Assembly: GCA_030323885.1 (NCBI GenBank)
Contig: CM059199.1
Span: forward strand, 38,882,590 to 38,946,589
DNA: 64,000 bases
Direction: 5' to 3'
From: Branchipolynoe longqiensis
Lineage: Eukaryota; Annelida; Polychaeta; Phyllodocida; Polynoidae
Made by a program: the position numbers and the translations under genes. Positions within the stretch are counted from its first letter, which is position 1; each line of letters opens with the position of its first letter. Below, one piece after another: positions 59,236-64,000 of this stretch. The notes beneath the pieces are model-generated. The model was not told the origin of the DNA. It made no database searches and saw only the letters and a program-made list of their open reading frames with translations.

Positions 59236-59730
59236 CAGAAACTATATGATCAGGTAGGGGCTACGACTAGGAAATCAAAACGGCTTGCTTTCTCAAGTCG
59301 TCTTGAAAAACCAAGACGGTTTTCATATAGAAACAAAGAGGGGTGAGTTGTCACAGTCTGCAGCTACTTTAATATTGAGAATGGAACCTTACAAGATATA
59401 TCATTAGAATGGGTGCAAGTAGCTCTTCACAGTTTCTATGAAGATAATGCTCAGGTGAATAGTATGTTCATAATATTCAATTAAAACTACATTAAAATAA
59501 AGAGATAATCTTATTTTGCCTATAACATTTTACTGCTTGTATTTTTGAATTATTCATTTTTACTGGTGAACCACCATGGTCTATTTAAGAAAGCACTTTT
59601 CTTAGAGTCAAAATCCTGGACATAGTTAATGAGAAGTAACCAAAAATATGAACAAATCATGATGTATGGCATCATATAAGCCATTACTCTAATATACACA
59701 CATGCAGATGGGTTGTTGTTTTAGCAGTCT
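59236..59730. other. Unassigned
   Basis: AT-rich; nothing recognised. Confidence 0.35.
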
Positions 59731-60189
59731 ACACAAGGATGGCCACTGGAGGTGAAGGTGGGTGTGGGTGTGGGTGTGGGTGTGGGTGTGATTTCTCTCT
59801 GTGTGATATATCCAGCACACAGTATATGTGCCTGTGCATATACAGACATATATATATACATATATGGATATACACAGACATATATATATATATATATATA
59901 TATGCATATATATTCATAAGTATACACATATGCATGCATATATGTGCATATGGGCATATATATGCATATTTACACATATATACATGTAGATATGTATATA
60001 CACACATATATATGCATATATACATATATATATATATATGTAGATATGTGAATGTGTGTGTTTATTTGTGTGTATATACACATATATTCGCATATATGTA
60101 TATATGTGCAGATGTATGTATGCATATACATATATATACGTATATATACATATATATGGGTCACTCTTTTTAAATGTTTGAAAAATGCT

Positions 60190-60320
60190 TTAAATTTGTT
60201 TAAAATACATAAATATAATAATATGCCTTTCCCCGACTTTACCCGACCCGACTTTTCCCAATCTGACTTTACCCGACACGACTCTACCTGACACAACTTT
60301 ACCCAACACGTGTTCCGATT
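60190..60320. repeat. Short tandem 'acccgacacgacttt' repeats
   Basis: Five or so imperfect ~15-bp units of CCCGACNCGACTTTA type. Confidence 0.6.
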
Positions 60321-60782
60321 CCAAGATTCGAACCAGGTACCTTTGCCATGACTCCTGACTTACCCCCTCAATTACACCTGGTAATAATGTCAATGGCATG
60401 CTGAAAATAATGATAGTACTAATAATAATATCCTAAGAAAACTATTTGAGAAATAAATAAGAATTGAGGATATTAATTTAATAATAAATAATATAATGTG
60501 AAAAAGGACTTACCAATGTTCCTGGACTTCAGAATGACTGCATTACACGTTGCATAATATTCCTCCATTGGTACCTAATCAGTTGAGACATGCATAGTAT
60601 GTACCTTCAGAATTAAGTATGTGCAGTATGCTGTGGCATTGGTCCATTGTCCATGATGTGCGCAACATGGGTAATTGAATGAACGAGACTGTGAATTTCA
60701 GTAGATTAGGGCACCATGGCGCCGACTATATTCTATTCTTAGAACTAATAACTTTGGCCGCTGATCGACACGCCATCTACAT

Positions 60783-61727
60783 GATACTTCTTGAACTACG
60801 AAGTTAGATTAAAATCAGACTGTTGGCGACATCTATATTCGCTTTTAGAACTAAAATGGTCACCGATTGATGCGCCACCTATAGTGATTTCCAGTCAAAG
60901 CTGATGACGTGGCACTGGAGATATTCACTTCGAGCAGACTTTTCAAACCGAGAGGACGTACTTCTGCCGCCCAGATTTGGACTATAACTGGAGCGAGCAT
61001 GGAAGTTGAAAGAAAACAAGAACATCAGGTCGGAGTCAGTGGCTATACCCTACAATATCCTGAATAGCTAGTCTTGTTCAAGTCAGAGAACTTTGGCTTA
61101 AGGCACGCAGACGAAGCAATACAAACAAATGGATCTGGCAGAGAAGCCTGGAGGCGGCCATGACAGCATGCTCAACGGATCGCTACAGGGGAGATCGCTT
61201 GAGTCGACACGTCATTGCTCCTGTTTTGTACGATCGGCTGAACTCTCCTCTGATCCTGGATACCGGCATGAACGACGGACTTGTGGGAGTCATGGGTTCA
61301 AATCTTTTTTCAGCCGATAGCGCGGAGTGTCGGACGTGTGCCGGCAAGGGAGGACGTATTATCTATGATGCAGTTTCTGCCAGCCGGTGGCGTGCTGACG
61401 TCATACCACTTGGAGGCGGCCATGACAGCATGCTCGACGGATCGCCACGAAGGCGATCATTTAAACCCACAAACCATCGCTCCTCCGCGGTACAATCCGC
61501 TGAAACCTACTATCACCAACATGATACTTCTTGAACTACGAAGTTAGATTAAAATCAGACTGTTGGCGACATCTATATTCGCTTTTAGAACTAAAATGGT
61601 CACCGATTGATGCGCCACCTATAGTGATTTCCAGTCAAAGCCGATGACGTGGCACTGGAGATATTCACTTCGACCAGACTTTTCAAACCGAGAGGACGTA
61701 CTTCTGCTGCCCAGATTTGCCGTCCCA
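60783..61727. mobile_element. Direct-repeat-bounded segment, TRIM-like candidate
   Basis: A ~203-bp direct repeat (60783-60985 and ~61525-61727, >95% alike by eye) flanks ~540 bp. The repeat can be read as TG..CA bounded ('tgatacttcttg' to 'gcccA'). The interior has two copies of 'ggcggccatgacagcatgct' (61151 and 61415). No gag or pol. A small tandem duplication is the alternative. Confidence 0.4.
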
Positions 61728-61904
61728 CCCACCCAACTAATATGATGTATTGATAGTGTTAAGTGCCTGTAATCCTTGAAATATCAAAGGTCATCCCATC
61801 ATGAAAGAGTAATGTAACAAGCTAAGATAGAAAGAATTAAAAATTGCCACTTTATACTACTGTCTCGTTCTGTTTTCAATTAAATACCAAATTCAATGCA
61901 TTCT

Positions 61905-62165
61905 CAGAGCTATTCCAGGGGACAAAAGTTATGACACATTCACACTCAGTGCAGTGCTCAGAAATTTTCCAAGAAAGCTGTCACACTTCTGGTTGGCACC
62001 TGGTGTCACACCACTTCCATCTGGTCCAGACTTCACACATATGAAAGAGGTGTGATATCAGGTGCCAAGCAGAAGGGTGACAGCTTTCTTAGACAGTTTC
62101 TGAGTCCTGCAGTGAGTGTAAAAGTGTCAGAACCTTTGCCTCTTGGAATAGGTCTGAACATTCAT
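61905..62165. repeat. Core hairpin of element B
   Basis: ~110-bp arms with a ~30-bp loop: 'gaaagctgtcacacttctgg' on the left pairs with 'aagcagaagggtgacagctt' on the right. Confidence 0.8.
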
Positions 62166-62394
62166 TGGATTTGGTATTTAATGGACCAGTGCCATATCAC
62201 AATGCACACACCTAATTCTGAAGGTACATATTACACATGGGTCAACTTATTCATATTAGGTACAAATGGAGGAATATTATGCAACATGTGATGCAGTCAT
62301 TCCTAAGTCCAGGAACATTGGTAAGTCTCTTTTCACTTCATATTAACATATGTACATAATGTTGGTACAATTAAAACCATAGGTTTCCACTGCC

Positions 62395-62505
62395 AGGAGT
62401 CCCGGCCTGCTGGAGGCGAGAGTCCCGGCCTGCTGGTGGTGGGAGTCCCGGCCTGCTGGAGGCGGGAGTCTGGGCCTACTCCCGTCGAGGCTCCCGGCGG
62501 TATAT
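62395..62505. repeat. ~27-bp GC-rich minisatellite, ~4 units
   Basis: Units of 'ggagtcccggcctgctggag'. A related GC-rich patch is at 56210-56290 in element A. Confidence 0.8.
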
Positions 62506-62509
62506 ATAT

Positions 62510-62897
62510 GCTGCTTAATAAAAATCTAAGCAGAATTAAATATATATATGCACATATATATATGCACACAGATATATATATATATGCATAATTATATACA
62601 TATACACCCATATATGTGGATATATGTACATACATACTCATATATATGTGTAGATACGTATATAAACACATATATACGTGTGTATATATGCATACATACA
62701 TATATGCACATATATGTGTAGATGTGCATTTATATTCGCATATAAGTATTTATGCATATATATGTATATGAATATATATACACATATATATGTATATATA
62801 TATTCACATATCTCCACATATATGCGTGTATATGTATATACTTATGCATATATATGCATATATATGTGTGTGCATATATATATATGTGTATGCATAT

Positions 62898-62939
<42 letters not shown>

Positions 62940-63600
62940 ATATGCATATACACATATACTGTGTGGTGGAAATACCACACAGAGAGAAGTCCCACTCTGC
63001 ACCCACACCCACACCCACCTCCAGTGGACATCCTTGTATATATATATGTGTATATAAACGTATCTGAACATTATATATGTGCATATCTGTGTATATAGTC
63101 ACATATATGCACATAAATGCGTGAATATGTATATAATTATGCATATATATGCTTAGAAACATACCGTTATGTACATATATGCATATATATATATATGTGT
63201 AGATGTGCATATATATGTGTATATATGCACATATATGCACATATATTTGCATATACATATATATGCATATATATGCATATATATATAAAACGGTATGTTT
63301 CTAAGCATATATATATATATGCATAATTATATACATATACATGCATATATGTGGATATATGTGCCTATATGCGTATATAATGTTCAGATACATTATCTAT
63401 ACATATATATGTGTATATATATATATATATGCATACATATGCATGTATATATGTGTATATATGTATATATGCGCATATATCCACATATATGCACATATGT
63501 GACACAATACGCATGATTAAATCATGATATACACATATATATATATATACATACATATATATATACATATATGTACACATAAGCAGTTTATTATACAACA
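62510..63600. repeat. TA/CA dinucleotide-rich tract
   Basis: Over 1 kb of TATATG/CATATA repeats, interrupted by the 62950-63030 G/T-rich module. Tyr/Ile-rich frames on both strands are artefacts. Confidence 0.85.
63059..63392. repeat. Smaller palindrome within the TA-rich tract
   Basis: Outer ends GTATCTGAACATTATATA (63060) and its inverse (63375-63391); inner GCTTAGAAACATACCGTT (63151-63168) and its exact inverse (63289-63306). Confidence 0.8.
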
Positions 63601-63654
63601 CCTTGCTGATGATTGTGAGTTAAACAATTCATGATCGTCTGTTGACAAAATGGA

Positions 63655-63772
63655 TTGTATGCTTCTACATGTAAAAGTGATGGTTTGAACAAAAATCAAA
63701 CATTTCTCGCTGTGATTGTGAATATGGCCTATGCTGCCGACATGGTGTAAAGCAACCACCAATCAATCAATC
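63655..63772 (+). mobile_element. (CAAT)n-tailed element end, copy 4
   Basis: Shares 'tggcctatgctgccgac' and the AATCAATCAATC tail with copies at 7.6 and 23.9 kb, here on the plus strand. Confidence 0.65.
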
Positions 63773-64000
63773 CAGATGGCATCAAACCCCTCACACCCAC
63801 ATGTATTCATTCACATTATCAACAACACACACCTGCAGAGATATTTGCACCACCTACTCCACAAACTATAACCAACCCACACCTTAAACATTCCTACATC
63901 TACAGCCAAAGACACACCCACCCACCTACTCGCCACAATGTGCACCTCCACATATCCCTCCGCACCCAGCACCCACCCAACACCCATCACCCACCCAACA
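63773..64000. other. C/A-rich sequence, unassigned
   Basis: CACCCA-rich at the end, similar in composition to the first bases of the window; continues beyond it. Confidence 0.4.

Larger units (their letters stand above)
59731..63040. mobile_element. Element B: large palindrome with 1.2-kb insertion in one arm
   Basis: Left arm pieces: 59731-60170 (a G/T-rich patch and TA arm), 60500-60650 and 61877-62016. Right arm: 62048-62345 and ~62510-63040 in reverse complement. The innermost arms (~61905-62016 versus 62048-62165) are the best matched. 60651-61876 is an insertion in the left arm. Outer ends are not sharply defined and no target duplication is seen. Related core to element A. Confidence 0.65.

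Overview
The window looks like nuclear DNA of an invertebrate animal, most likely a mollusc. The basis is recollection of repeat families, not a database search: tRNA-headed SINEs ending in short A/C-rich tails, a second SINE resembling one common in mollusc genomes (copies near 25.1-25.5, 27.4-27.7 and 28.5-28.8 kb), Jockey-, CR1- and RTE-like LINE remnants, a Ty3/Gypsy-like fragment and many short inverted-repeat elements. I find no convincing host gene, RNA gene or CRISPR array. Long open frames in the window are read-throughs of tandem repeats or decayed transposon genes. Local names used here: SINE-A (about 340 bp, tRNA-like head, body, tail ending near 'gttgctaggacgtaaaac'), SINE-B, SINE-C, LTR-D, repeats F, G and H, and palindromic elements A and B.

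Layout. 0-4.3 kb: repeat G, a degenerate ~20-bp tandem array, LINE 3' end, then a 10-bp minisatellite element interrupted by an LTR-like sequence. 4.3-9.5 kb: five SINE-A copies, a ~78-bp G-rich minisatellite, further G-rich arrays and a 9-bp array. 9.5-22 kb: mostly old repeats, including a CR1-like LINE end, two copies of a MITE with 23-bp terminal inverted repeats, a foldback element, a Gypsy-like gag/protease remnant (15.6-16.6 kb) and a 1-kb G-rich block (17.15-18.2 kb). 22.3-23.7 kb: an 8-bp-periodic tandem region whose unit drifts through several sequences. 24-31 kb: Jockey-like RNase H end, SINE-B copies, other LINE ends. 31-36 kb: SINE-A and SINE-C copies, a solo terminal repeat of element A (32.1-32.6 kb), and a GC-rich unexplained stretch with a perfect Maf-type palindrome (34.06 kb). 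36-46 kb: two copies of a CpG-rich MITE, a LINE reverse-transcriptase end with target-site duplication (38.3-39.2 kb), a MITE nested in SINE-A (42.3 kb), and a foldback element (43.9-44.6 kb). 46-52 kb: SINE fragments and a 10-bp array. 52-59.2 kb: a Jockey-like LINE split by a 3.27-kb inverted-repeat element (element A). 59.7-63.4 kb: nested palindromes (element B and a smaller one) with AT-dinucleotide arms.

The best candidate for something undescribed is element A (53888-57156): ~660-bp terminal inverted repeats, a 5-bp duplication CTGAC, and an insertion point where removing the element and one duplication rejoins the LINE reading frame exactly. A solo terminal repeat at 32.1-32.6 kb and a related core in element B indicate a dispersed family. 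No transposase was recognised, so these may be non-autonomous.
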